Shown here piece after piece: positions 33,601 through 41,634 of a stretch of DNA of 45,905 nt. Each line of letters opens with the position of its first letter. The stretch's first letter is position 1. The notes beneath the pieces are model-generated. The model was not told the DNA's origin. It ran no database searches and saw only the letters and a list, made by a program, of their open reading frames with translations. The DNA is taken from NCBI GenBank assembly GCA_002792355.1, contig PFOE01000064.1, positions 1-45,905 on the forward strand. The letters are read 5' to 3'. The translations under genes and the position numbers were made by a program. The DNA is from Candidatus Roizmanbacteria bacterium CG_4_10_14_0_2_um_filter_36_35. Lineage in GTDB: Bacteria > Patescibacteriota > Microgenomatia > UBA1406 > GWC2-37-13.

Positions 33601-33795
33601 CTTGAATCCCACCGAGTTCCCTACACTCTTCAAGAATTATTGACGATTAAAAGTGATGACGTCCGAGGAAGAACAAAGGCTTTTGAATCGATTATCAAAG
33701 GAATTGACATACCTCAATCGTCAGTTCCAGAATCATTCCACGTCTTGGTAAAAGAATTAAACGCCTTAGGATTATCAATTGACTATATAAAATAA
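30604..33795 (+). CDS. rpoB: RNA polymerase subunit beta
   Basis: Encodes 1063 residues from ATG 30604; an upstream TTG at 30568 lies in the T-tract of a hairpin and is less likely. GTFIINGIERAIINQIVRSPG, then the rifampicin region SQLSTIVDQTNPLSELDNLRR, then RICPIRSPEGPNIG, and near the end KFHARSIGPYSLVTQQPLGGK and GGQRFGEMEVWALE are all family signatures. Protein is short (E. coli 1342) because lineage inserts are absent. In the rifampicin region E. coli Q513, H526 and S531 correspond to Thr, Asn and Thr. The stop overlaps the rpoC start (TAATG). No Shine-Dalgarno is visible. Confidence 0.98.
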   Translation: MNKTDKPHIKPQRHLSFGKEDQKLAEIDLIEVQKKSWNYFLETSLKETLAEFFPIDDYTGKKFTLHFDYLFFGEPRHPLELCLKKKLTYDTPVYLKLRLLNKKTGSEKKQDVYFFNLPKMTNRGTFIINGIERAIINQIVRSPGVYFTAKIDKTTGLTLYNAEIRPYIGAWIDITINKNNLIEMKVNKKRKFLATVFLKAFDGENNNQLLNQFDTLDKELLEKYILPTLKKDQTKNKDEAILEIYRKVRPGEPLILDNAYETINNLFFNQRRYSLANVGRYKINKKLGVNLEINKDNRLLSKVDVIETIKYLVNLTNNKGEFDNIDHLGNRRLRTVGELIAMYGIRVGMVRVSREIKERMSLVTGETNIIPSQVMNSKPLIVAINSFYRTSQLSTIVDQTNPLSELDNLRRITVGGPGGIEKERASFSIRDISSSQYSRICPIRSPEGPNIGVVTYMALYAKVNKYGFLEAPYKKVIKGKISSDTVYLQADDEEKFYITSNNVDVNNEGKITNHTVVARYQGEIVEIPVEKVDFIDVSPRQVVGVSASLIPFLQNDDASRALMGTHMQCQAVPLLYPSAPIVGTGQEEKISTALGRTIIAPEDGTIKYVDGQKVIFKGKSGKTWEYHLERFVRTNKDVFFDQKPTVERSQKIKKGEVIVNGPSTDKGQLALGQNLIVAYTSLNGLGYEDGFVISERLVKEDVLTSITIEEFVADLVDTKLGPEELTRDIPNVREEVLANLDKDGLIAIGTKVTGGDILIGKVAPKGEKELTAEERLLRAIFGEKAKDIKDTSLRIPYGKRGTVINIETIDGKKDPNELEPSILKRIIVNTAQLRKISVGDKLAGRHGNKGVISKILPEWDMPHLEDGTPVDVILSPLSILSRMNLGQLFENLLGTIARRNNLNISIPVFEKIKEEFITQELKKVGLPIDSKVTLFDGQTGLPYERKVLVGTIYIMKLIHMVEDKFHARSIGPYSLVTQQPLGGKSQLGGQRFGEMEVWALESHRVPYTLQELLTIKSDDVRGRTKAFESIIKGIDIPQSSVPESFHVLVKELNALGLSIDYIK

Positions 33796-36700
33796 TGGAC
33801 GATGTTAATTTAGTTGATTTTTCCGGACTCAGAATTAGCCTGGCTTCACCGGAAGCGGTTATTAAGTGGTCGCATGGCGAGGTCATCAAACCAGAAACGA
33901 TCAATTATCGGACCTTTAGAACAGAAAAAGACGGTCTTTTTGATGAAAGGATTTTTGGACCAACAAAAGATTATGAATGTTATTGCGGCAAATATAAAAG
34001 AATGCGTTATAAGGGAATTGTCTGTGATCGTTGTGGAGTAGAAATTACCACATCCGCGGTCCGAAGAGAAAGAATGGGGCATATTAAGTTAGCTTCTCCT
34101 ATCGCCCACATTTGGTATTTCAAAGGCTCTTCTTCTGTGTTAAGCACCATCCTTGAGATTCCTCCTCAATCTTTGGAGCGAATCATCTACTATGCTCTTT
34201 ACTTAGTTAAAGAGGTCAATAAAGATGGACAAAAAAAGGCTGTCAAAACTATTGATGAAATACAAAAAGAAGAACTAAGTATCTTAGAAGAAATCCATAT
34301 AAAAGATGAAGAACAAATAAAACGGGGATTCGAAAAAGAATATATCGAACTTAAAGAGAAAATTACCAATAAAGAACAGTGGGAAATTACCAAACAGGAA
34401 ATCGATTTTAAACAAAGAGAGCAGCTAAAACTTTCTTCTAATCAATATGCCGAGAAAAAATCTAAAAAAGCGGGTTTCTTTGAAAGAATTTTAAAGATCA
34501 TTAAGTCTACTAAACCAGCCGATGCCATCGAAGAAGACGACTATCTTTTTCTTAAAGAAAAAAATATCGAGGACTTCTTAACTGTCGGCATGGGGTCAGA
34601 AGTAATCTTTGAAATGCTTTCTTCCTACGACGTCCAAAAAGAATATGAAGCTTCGTTAAAAAATTTATCTGAGGCGAAAGGAGAAAAAAGAAACAAGCTC
34701 TTAAAAAGAGTCAGAGTTCTTGAATCTTTTATTAAAGCAAAAATCGATCCTAAATGGATGGTATTAACAGTTTTACCAGTAATCCCGCCTGATTTGCGTC
34801 CGGTTGTCCAACTACCAGGAGGTAAGTTTGCCACTTCAGATCTCAACGACTTTTACCGAAGAGTTATTAATAGAAACAATCGCTTAAAGCAGTTGATTGA
34901 TCTGGGAGCACCGGAAATTATCTTAAGAAACGAAAAAAGAATGCTTCAAGAAGCAGTTGATTCTTTAATTGACTTGCAAAAATCACGAGGCCGTAGTCGG
35001 ACTCAAGGCGCCGCTTCAAAAATCCAAAAATCTCTTTCTGACATCTTAAGAGGAAAACAGGGTAGATTTAGACAAAATCTCTTAGGTAAAAGGGTTGACT
35101 ATTCTGGACGCTCAACTATTATTGTCGGTCCAGAATTAAAATTGGACCAAGTAGGCCTTCCTAAGGAAATGGCTCTTGAGCTTTTTAAACCCTTTCTTCT
35201 ACACGAAATCATTATTCGCGGTTTAGCTCCCAATATTAAAAGCGCTAAAAACTTTTTAGAGAAAAAAGAGCCAGCCATCTATGATATTCTCGAGGAAATA
35301 ACTAAAGAGCATCCTATTCTTCTCAATCGTGCTCCCACTCTTCATAAACTATCGATTCTTGGTTTTTATCCGGTCCTAACCGATGGTTATGCTATTAAAC
35401 TTCATCCGACGGTCTGTGCCGGTTACAATGCCGATTTTGACGGCGACGCCATGGGTGTTTTCTTACCTCTTTCAAAACAGGCCATAGACGAAGTTAAGGA
35501 AAGAATGCTGCCGTATTATAATCTTCTTAAACCAGCCGATGGTTCGCCGATCGTCCTTCCCAATAAAGAAATGGCTCTTGGTTGTTATTACCTAACCACT
35601 CTCGACGCCAACTACAAAAAAAAGAAAGATCAGGAATTAAAATACTTTGCTACTGAAGAAGAGGCTAATAACTTTTATCAACTGAGAAAAATCCAACTGA
35701 GGGAACCTGTTTTTGTGAAAATTGGACCTAAAGTAATTAAAACCTCAGTTGGAAGAATTATTTTTAACCAAGCTTTGCCTGCTGAACTGCGTTTTATCAA
35801 CGAAGATGTTAAGGCAAATGACCTCAAAGCCCTTATTATCAAAGCTATTAAGCTCTATGATGAAAAAACTGTGGGCAGTATCATCGATAGGCTTAAAGAT
35901 ATTGGATTCTGGGGCGCAACTGTTTCTGGAGGCCTGTCGGTTTCTATTTTCGACTGTCAAATGATCCCGGAAAAAAATCAAGTCATTGCCGAAACCGAGA
36001 AACAAATAGAAAAAGTCAGGAAAAATTTTGAACAAGGGTTATTGACCTTGGAGGAAAAAAGACGATATTCTAATAAGCTTTGGATTGATACAACAGAGCG
36101 CTTAGCTGATCAGACCTGGGCGGCTCTAAACGAAGAAAATCCCGTTAAAATTATTATTAAATCGGGAGGCGCTCGCGCTTCACGGGAACAACTAAAACAG
36201 CTTTCGGCGATGAAAGGATTAGTAGTCGATCCTTTGGGAAAAATTATCGAAGTTCCAACCAAATCTAACTACCGAGAAGGTCTGTCTATTTTTGAATACG
36301 TAATTTCTGCCCGAGGAGCAAGAAAAGGATTGACTGACTCGGCCTTAAAGACTGCTGATGCTGGTTATCTCACTCGAAGACTGGTTGACGTCGCCCACGA
36401 TATGATAGTTAGAGAAGAAGACTGTGGAACGACTGAAGGCTTAGAAGTTTCTGCCGGAAATAACCGCGGAGGAAAATTTAAAGAAAGGATTATCAGCCGC
36501 TTCGAAGCCAAAACCAACGAACTGATTACAGAAGACAAAGTCGTTTTTTTTGAAAAAGAGAAGGTAACAAAAGTAACAGTGCGCTCTCCGCTCTTTTGTA
36601 AATCACCATACGGAATTTGCCAAAAATGCTATGGCACTGATCTGTCAAACCATAAACTGGTTGAAGTTGGTACTCCAGTTGGCGTAACCGCTGCTCAGTC

Positions 36701-37535
36701 AATCGGCGAACCAGGCACCCAGCTAACAATGAGAGTGAGGCATTTTGGCGGTATTGTCATTTCCGATGTTACCCAAGGTTTGCCACGGGTTGAAGAGCTT
36801 TTTGAAACGAGAACGCCAAAGATTGTTTCGCCAATAAGCGAGATTGGAGGCAATGTTTCCATCCAAGAAGATACAGAAAAAGACATCTATCACATAAAAA
36901 TTGTTTCTAATAACAAAGAGGCGACCGTAAAAGAACAAGAGTTTGTTATTCCAAAATCCCAAAAACTAAAAGTCAAGGACGGTGATTTAATTGCAAGCGG
37001 TACTCCTCTCTCCGAAGGTTATTTGGACATTGACGATGTTTTGGCGATCAAAGGCCTGAGAGCGGCTCAAATTTATCTTTTAGATGAAATTCAAAAAGTT
37101 TACGAATCTCAAGGAATTGCTATTCACGATAAACACTTTGAAGTCATCATAAGAAAAATGAGCGATAAGGTAATTATCGACGACGAAGGCGACACGGCTT
37201 TTATAAAAGACGAGGTTGTTTCAAGAATTCGTTTTGAAGAAGAAAATAAACGAGTTCTGGCTAAAGGTGAAAAACCGGCCACCGGCAAGATTTCTATCTT
37301 GGGAGTTACTCGGGCCGCTATATATACTGATTCTTGGTTATCGGCCGCTTCTTTCGAACAGACCACCAATGTTTTAAGCTCGGCGGCGATAAAAGGCAGC
37401 GTCGATTACTTGTTGGGTCTAAAAGAAAATGTTATAATTGGCAGATTAATTCCGGTCAGTGCTCAATTAATTGAGAAATACTACGGTAAATTTTTAGGAA
37501 AATATGCCGACAATCAACCAGTTGATAAAAAATAA
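33795..37535 (+). CDS. rpoC: RNA polymerase subunit beta'
   Basis: Encodes 1246 residues. Zinc site 1 has Cys 62, 64, 77 and 80 (CYCGKYKRMRYKGIVCDRCG); the catalytic NADFDGD is at residues 545-551; the second zinc site is built from CGTTEG and CKSPYGICQKCYG near residues 875-955; the trigger loop and bridge helix region contains GLTDSALKTADAGYLTRRLVD. It forms the active centre with beta. Between residues ~125 and 270 is a charged, Lys/Glu-rich insertion. Start overlaps the rpoB stop and the end overlaps rpsL by 32 bp, so the three genes are probably coupled. Confidence 0.98.
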   Translation: MDDVNLVDFSGLRISLASPEAVIKWSHGEVIKPETINYRTFRTEKDGLFDERIFGPTKDYECYCGKYKRMRYKGIVCDRCGVEITTSAVRRERMGHIKLASPIAHIWYFKGSSSVLSTILEIPPQSLERIIYYALYLVKEVNKDGQKKAVKTIDEIQKEELSILEEIHIKDEEQIKRGFEKEYIELKEKITNKEQWEITKQEIDFKQREQLKLSSNQYAEKKSKKAGFFERILKIIKSTKPADAIEEDDYLFLKEKNIEDFLTVGMGSEVIFEMLSSYDVQKEYEASLKNLSEAKGEKRNKLLKRVRVLESFIKAKIDPKWMVLTVLPVIPPDLRPVVQLPGGKFATSDLNDFYRRVINRNNRLKQLIDLGAPEIILRNEKRMLQEAVDSLIDLQKSRGRSRTQGAASKIQKSLSDILRGKQGRFRQNLLGKRVDYSGRSTIIVGPELKLDQVGLPKEMALELFKPFLLHEIIIRGLAPNIKSAKNFLEKKEPAIYDILEEITKEHPILLNRAPTLHKLSILGFYPVLTDGYAIKLHPTVCAGYNADFDGDAMGVFLPLSKQAIDEVKERMLPYYNLLKPADGSPIVLPNKEMALGCYYLTTLDANYKKKKDQELKYFATEEEANNFYQLRKIQLREPVFVKIGPKVIKTSVGRIIFNQALPAELRFINEDVKANDLKALIIKAIKLYDEKTVGSIIDRLKDIGFWGATVSGGLSVSIFDCQMIPEKNQVIAETEKQIEKVRKNFEQGLLTLEEKRRYSNKLWIDTTERLADQTWAALNEENPVKIIIKSGGARASREQLKQLSAMKGLVVDPLGKIIEVPTKSNYREGLSIFEYVISARGARKGLTDSALKTADAGYLTRRLVDVAHDMIVREEDCGTTEGLEVSAGNNRGGKFKERIISRFEAKTNELITEDKVVFFEKEKVTKVTVRSPLFCKSPYGICQKCYGTDLSNHKLVEVGTPVGVTAAQSIGEPGTQLTMRVRHFGGIVISDVTQGLPRVEELFETRTPKIVSPISEIGGNVSIQEDTEKDIYHIKIVSNNKEATVKEQEFVIPKSQKLKVKDGDLIASGTPLSEGYLDIDDVLAIKGLRAAQIYLLDEIQKVYESQGIAIHDKHFEVIIRKMSDKVIIDDEGDTAFIKDEVVSRIRFEEENKRVLAKGEKPATGKISILGVTRAAIYTDSWLSAASFEQTTNVLSSAAIKGSVDYLLGLKENVIIGRLIPVSAQLIEKYYGKFLGKYADNQPVDKK

Positions 37536-37926
37536 AAGGACGAAAAGGAATAAAAAGTCAAAGTCGATTGCTTTGAAACAAGATTTCAATTCCTTGAAGA
37601 GAAGATATGTCAAAATCAATAATCCTTTTAAAAGAGGTGTTTGTACTGTGGTCCGTACCATGACGCCAAAAAAACCAAACTCAGCTCTAAGAAAAGTCGC
37701 CAGAGTAAGATTGTCAAACAAAATGGAGATAACTGCCTATATCCAAGGAGTCGGTCATAATTTGGCCGAACATTCAATCGTCTTGGTTCGCGGCAGCAGA
37801 GTCAAAGATTTACCAGGAGTCAAATACCATATTGTTCGCGGTAAATTTGATACTGCCGGTGTCGAAAACCGTACTTCTTCAAGATCAAAATACGGTACAA
37901 AGTCAGTTAAAGTAAAAACAACATAA
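37504..37926 (+). CDS. rpsL: 30S ribosomal protein S12
   Basis: Encodes 140 residues beginning MPTINQLI, the usual start. TMTPKKPNSALRKVARVRLSN and RGSRVKDLPGVKYHIVRG are the decoding-centre loops; the Lys residues whose change gives streptomycin resistance and the Asp that is methylthiolated in other bacteria are all present. An insert of ~12 residues (ALKQDFNSLKRRYVKINNPF) follows the N-terminal basic part. The start lies within the last 32 bp of rpoC. The normal str operon link of rpsL to rpsG is kept. Confidence 0.98.
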   Translation: MPTINQLIKNKRTKRNKKSKSIALKQDFNSLKRRYVKINNPFKRGVCTVVRTMTPKKPNSALRKVARVRLSNKMEITAYIQGVGHNLAEHSIVLVRGSRVKDLPGVKYHIVRGKFDTAGVENRTSSRSKYGTKSVKVKTT

Positions 37927-37928
37927 CC

Positions 37929-38402
37929 ATGCCGCGACGCAAATATAAAAAAATAAAAATAAAACCAGACAAAGTCTATAACAGCCAAGAAGTGGCCAAG
38001 TTAATAAGTTATCTTATGATAGACGGAGAAAAAACAGTTGCTGAAAAAATTGTTTACAACGCTTTAGACGAAATAAAAAAACAAGGGCAGGATCCTTTAA
38101 GAACTCTTCACCAGGCAATAGGCAATACTTCTCCCTCTTTCGAAGTCAAACCGCGTCGATTAGGAGGCGCCTCTTATTTAGTTCCAATCGAGGTAAGACG
38201 AGAAAGAAAACTTTTTCTGGCCTTAAATTGGATCATTGAAGCAGCGCGCTCTCGACCCAATAAAGAATACCATAGTTTCTCTAAAAAATTATTGGCGGAA
38301 GTTACTGAAGCTTCTAAAAACCAAGGGCAAGGAGTAGCTAAAAAGCAAGCGACAGAAAAATTGGCAGAAACCAATAAAGCATTCTCCCACTTAAAGTGGT
38401 AA
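37929..38402 (+). CDS. rpsG: 30S ribosomal protein S7
   Basis: Encodes 157 residues, the usual length. It begins with a basic arm (MPRRKYKKIKIKPD), then VAKLISYLMIDGEKTVAEKIVYNALDEI, VKPRRLGGASYLVPIEVRRERK, the beta hairpin that contacts mRNA at the exit side, and ARSRPNKEYHSFSKKLLAEVTEA. It nucleates assembly of the 30S head. Starts 2 bp after rpsL; followed by a 90-bp AT-rich inverted repeat before fusA. Confidence 0.97.
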   Translation: MPRRKYKKIKIKPDKVYNSQEVAKLISYLMIDGEKTVAEKIVYNALDEIKKQGQDPLRTLHQAIGNTSPSFEVKPRRLGGASYLVPIEVRRERKLFLALNWIIEAARSRPNKEYHSFSKKLLAEVTEASKNQGQGVAKKQATEKLAETNKAFSHLKW

Positions 38403-38403
38403 G

Positions 38404-38489
38404 TTAAGTCCATAAAGTCGTAAAGTTTATAAAGTCCATAAAGAAAAATACTTTATAGACTTTAAGGACTTTAAAGACTTTATAAACTA
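38404..38489. repeat. Long AT-rich inverted repeat of AAAGTC units before fusA
   Basis: Left side is built from ATAAAGTC-type units, right side from their complements (GACTTTATAAACT), so the region can fold into an imperfect hairpin of nearly 40 bp. It fills the rpsG-fusA gap. Related units occur in the GT4 gene (10365-10400) and before the lamin-tail gene (26290-26314). Confidence 0.75.
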
Positions 38490-38493
38490 AATT

Positions 38494-40593
38494 ATGGCGC
38501 AACAAAGTATTATCACTAAAAATCGTAACGTTCCATTGGATAAAATCCGAAACGTCGGCATCATCGCCCACATCGATTCCGGAAAAACCACGACTACGGA
38601 AAGATTTCTTTTCTATACTGGACGCACCTATAAAATTGGCGACATCGACGAAGGGACTACTCAAATGGACTGGATGCCGCAGGAGCGAGAAAGAGGAATA
38701 ACGATTGTTTCTGCCGCAACAACTACTTTCTGGAAAGGAGTCAGAATTAATATTATTGACACTCCAGGTCATGTCGACTTTACCGCTGAAGTAGAAAGGT
38801 CACTTCGTGTTTTGGACGGAGGCGTGGTTATTTTCGATGCCGAAGAAGGAGTCCAATCACAGTCAGAGACTGTCTGGCGCCAGGCCGATAAATACATAGT
38901 GCCGAGAATTTGTTTTATTAATAAAATGGATAAATTGGGAGCTGATTTTGAAGCCACCGTTGGTGAAATCAAAGATCGCTTAGGTGCTCATCCTGCCGTA
39001 ATGACATATCCAATCGGTAAAGAACAAGAGTTCAAAGGAGTAGTTGATCTTCTGACAATGAAAGCAAAATATTGGGGTGAAGACCCTCAAGGAATCGAAT
39101 TCAGAGAAACAGATATTATTCCTGAAGAAATTAAAAATAAGGTAGTTAAAGCCCGGGCACTTCTGGTCGAAAAAATTTCTGAAACCGACGATAATCTTTT
39201 AGATAAATATCTTAATGGTGTAGAAATAACAGCTGACGAATTAAAATCTGCTTTAAGAAAAGCTACGATTGCTTATAAATTAATTCCTGTTTATTGTGGA
39301 ACTTCGCTACGAAACAAGGCGGTTCAGCCTATTCTTGACGCCATTGTCGATTACCTGCCTTCGCCTTTTGACTTAAAAGAGGTCAAAGGTATTAATCCGA
39401 CGACCAATGCCGAAGAACGCCGTCAACTTACTCCTGAGGAAAAATTTTCTGCACTGGCCTTCAAAATTCAACTCGACCCTCACGTGGGAAAATTGACATA
39501 TGCGAGAATTTATTCGGGAATATTGGAATCTGGATCTTACGTCTATAACATCAATCGTAACAAGCAGGAAAGAGTCAGCCGTGTTCTTTTAATGCATGCC
39601 AACAATCGAGAGGAAATTGACAAGGCCTATGCCGGCGAAATCGTCGCCTTGGTTGGTCCAAAAGATACCAAAACCGGTGATACTTTGGCTGACCCTGATA
39701 AACCAATTATTTTGGAAAAAATTATTTTTCCAGAACCAGTCATCTCTCTTGCAATTGAACCAAAAACTAAAGCCGACCAGGAAAAACTTTCCTATACTTT
39801 GCAAAGGCTGGCCGAAGAGGATCCGACCTTCAAAGTAAAAGTCAACCACGAAACCGGTCAGACAATTATGTCCGGCATGGGTGAACTTCACCTGGAAATT
39901 CTTGTTGATAGAATGAAACGGGAAATGAATATGAATGTCAATGTGGGCAAACCTCAGGTCGCCTATAAAGAAACTGTCACAAAAATTGTCCCAGAAGTCG
40001 AAGGTAAATATATTAAACAGACAGGCGGTCATGGTCAATATGGACACTGTGTCATTAAACTTGAACCCTTAGGCCGTGGTGAGGGATTCAAATTTGTCAA
40101 CAAAATTAGGGGGGGAACGATTCCTTCCGAGTTTATCGCCCCGGTTGAAAAAGGAGTGATTGAAGCAATGGAAAAAGGTGTTCTTTTGGGTTACCCTATG
40201 ACAGATTTACAGGTGACTCTTTTTGACGGCAGCTACCATGATGTTGACTCTTCAGACATTGCTTTTAAGATTGCCGGTTCAATAGCACTACAAGACGGAG
40301 CAAAACACGCCGGCTTGACTCTCCTTGAACCGATCATGAAACTGGAAGTCACCGTTCCGGAAAACTTTATGGGTGTTGTTATCGGCGACATTTCTAGCAA
40401 ACGGGGAAAGATTTTGGGAACGGAAAAAAGAGTCCGAGCGGTTATCATCAAAAGCACAGTCCCACTGGCCGAAATGTCAGGATATGCTACTATTCTTAGA
40501 TCTTTAACCGAAGGAAGAGGAATTTTCTACATGGAACCCTCCCACTACGAAGAAGTCCCGCGAAACATCGTCAAAGAAATGCTTCAGAAATAA
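38494..40593 (+). CDS. fusA: Elongation factor G
   Basis: Encodes 699 residues, full length. G1 is AHIDSGKTTTTE (Ser where Ala is usual), G2 region RERGITIVSAATT, G3 DTPGHVDF, G4 NKMDKLGADF. Domain II has LDPHVGKLTYARIYSG, domain III GMGELHLEILVDRMKRE and domain IV SGYATILRSLTEGRG, MEPSHYEEVP at the end. It drives translocation on the ribosome by GTP hydrolysis. No tuf gene follows; the next gene is convergent and overlaps by 23 bp. The start lies just after a long AT-rich inverted repeat and has no Shine-Dalgarno. Confidence 0.98.
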   Translation: MAQQSIITKNRNVPLDKIRNVGIIAHIDSGKTTTTERFLFYTGRTYKIGDIDEGTTQMDWMPQERERGITIVSAATTTFWKGVRINIIDTPGHVDFTAEVERSLRVLDGGVVIFDAEEGVQSQSETVWRQADKYIVPRICFINKMDKLGADFEATVGEIKDRLGAHPAVMTYPIGKEQEFKGVVDLLTMKAKYWGEDPQGIEFRETDIIPEEIKNKVVKARALLVEKISETDDNLLDKYLNGVEITADELKSALRKATIAYKLIPVYCGTSLRNKAVQPILDAIVDYLPSPFDLKEVKGINPTTNAEERRQLTPEEKFSALAFKIQLDPHVGKLTYARIYSGILESGSYVYNINRNKQERVSRVLLMHANNREEIDKAYAGEIVALVGPKDTKTGDTLADPDKPIILEKIIFPEPVISLAIEPKTKADQEKLSYTLQRLAEEDPTFKVKVNHETGQTIMSGMGELHLEILVDRMKREMNMNVNVGKPQVAYKETVTKIVPEVEGKYIKQTGGHGQYGHCVIKLEPLGRGEGFKFVNKIRGGTIPSEFIAPVEKGVIEAMEKGVLLGYPMTDLQVTLFDGSYHDVDSSDIAFKIAGSIALQDGAKHAGLTLLEPIMKLEVTVPENFMGVVIGDISSKRGKILGTEKRVRAVIIKSTVPLAEMSGYATILRSLTEGRGIFYMEPSHYEEVPRNIVKEMLQK

Positions 40594-41128
40594 GATCTTT
40601 AATGCTAATCAAATCTATAAAATCCCCTCCCATAAGTTTTTTTAAAATAATTGCTGTCGAAGTTGACTCGCCTATTATTTTTACTTTTCGTTTTTTCTTT
40701 TTTAAGAAAAATACTAAAGGATAAAAATCCCCATCTCCGCTAATTAAAATCATCTGATTGTATTCGGATATAAATCTCATTGCATCAAAAGTAAGATCGA
40801 CATCGCAGTTGGCTTTAATTTCTGGTTGCCTGTTGATTTTCTTTACAAAATAAGCATTACATTTAGGGCATTTTATATTTTTTACGATTGGCTTTTTATT
40901 ATATTTTTTTATCCTTTTTAATCTTAAAATATATCCTAATTTTTCTAGTTTTAAATAAGAGTTGTCTTCTAAAGATTCAACGCCGGCATAGAAAAATATT
41001 TTCTTTGCTAAGAATCTTTTTGTTAGATAATGATGTAATTTTCTATAATTTACCTTCCAACCGCCAGTTCTTCGAGCGCCGTAAATCAAATTAGAAACAT
41101 CAATAAAAACGTATGTTTTATTTGACAT
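40571..41128 (-). CDS. NYN/LabA-like PIN-fold ribonuclease candidate
   Basis: Encodes 185 residues. FIDVSNLIYGA (first acidic residue), DVDLTFDAMRF (central Asp) and ILISGDGDFYPLV (third acidic group) form the NYN/PIN active site expected to bind magnesium. Between them lies a CPKC with a further Cys about 24 residues on, a partial zinc-ribbon with only three Cys. Family members are presumed RNases. The 3' end overlaps fusA by 23 bp. Start codon at 41128 is supported by the motif position close to the N-terminus. Confidence 0.82.
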   Translation of the reverse strand: MSNKTYVFIDVSNLIYGARRTGGWKVNYRKLHHYLTKRFLAKKIFFYAGVESLEDNSYLKLEKLGYILRLKRIKKYNKKPIVKNIKCPKCNAYFVKKINRQPEIKANCDVDLTFDAMRFISEYNQMILISGDGDFYPLVFFLKKKKRKVKIIGESTSTAIILKKLMGGDFIDLISIKDLISEAFL

Positions 41129-41170
41129 TGACTTTTATAAAATTATCAGTAAAATATAATTAATACTTAA

Positions 41171-41207
41171 GAGAGGATTCTTTAAATGAGTCCTCTCTAT
41201 TTTTTAT
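41171..41207 (+). terminator. Hairpin with T-run
   Basis: GAGAGGATTC (41171-41180) pairs with GAGTCCTCTC (41188-41197) over ten positions with one G-T pair and a 7-base loop, followed by TATTTTTTATC. It is intrinsic-terminator shaped on the plus strand, with TATAAT 10 bp before it, but no gene reads into it closely. Confidence 0.5.
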
Positions 41208-41237
41208 CTTTATAAGCCTTTTAACCTTAATAAATAA

Positions 41238-41265
41238 TTTTGTCAACGGACTATACGCTACAAAA
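41238..41265 (-). repeat. 28-bp dispersed repeat, copy 2 (inverted)
   Basis: Exact inverse of 26260-26287. On the minus strand it again ends with TTGACA, but the -10 17 bp on is weak (TAAAAG), so promoter activity here is doubtful. Confidence 0.85.
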
Positions 41266-41510
41266 ATATGAATTTAGATTATCTAATCAATCTATTTCTT
41301 TCGATATGCCACAATATTTACTTTAATTAAAGTCGGTTTTACACCTTCCTTCCATGTCTTATTTATAGAGCCTTGACCCAGCAAGAACGCTTAATAGAGA
41401 AATTTACCCCTTCCCCCTCTATATCTTACTTCAACACTTAACTCTTCGCTATTCGCTCGTCGTGTTGAAGAGCGATATTTGGAGGGTGCGCCCCCAAATG
41501 TAAATGGGGC

Positions 41511-41540
41511 TTGACAGTGAACAAATGTTTACTATATAAT
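41511..41540 (+). promoter_or_regulatory. lexA promoter with SOS-like operator
   Basis: TTGACA (41511-41516), 18-bp spacer, TATAAT (41535-41540). GAACAAATGTTT at 41519-41530, within the spacer, fits the Gram-positive type SOS box GAAC-N4-GTTC with one change. LexA binding here would block its own promoter. Confidence 0.7.
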
Positions 41541-41544
41541 ATTT

Positions 41545-41621
41545 TGTCATTCCGAGCGGAGTCGAGGAATCTTTTTTAAGATCCCTCCATGCGCTCCCTT
41601 CGGTCGCTTAGTCGGGATGAC
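41545..41621. repeat. Dispersed palindrome family A forming the lexA leader
   Basis: Left arm GTCATTCCGAGCGGAG to GGAATCTT, right arm AAGATCCCTCC to GGGATGAC. With the -10 box ending at 41540 the mRNA would begin about at the first base of the palindrome, and the AAAGGAG ribosome site begins 2 bp after it, so the palindrome is the whole leader. Confidence 0.88.
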
Positions 41622-41634
41622 AAAAGGAGAAAAT

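Larger units (their letters stand above)
41129..41510. other. Gene-poor stretch with several hairpins
   Basis: No convincing gene was found here. It holds a hairpin with T-run (41171-41207), the inverted copy of the 28-bp repeat (41238-41265), a split inverted pair CTTCAACAC / GTGTTGAAG (about 41433 and 41461), and the near-palindrome ATTTGGAGGGTGCGCCCCCA-type hairpin (about 41478-41500). It could hold a small RNA or be a decayed element. I see no tRNA, tmRNA or SRP RNA signature. Confidence 0.5.

Noticed and set aside
41129..41634. tRNA, tmRNA or SRP RNA in the lexA upstream gap
   Set aside because: No cloverleaf, no CCA end, no SRP GGAA/AGCAG signature could be recognised by eye.
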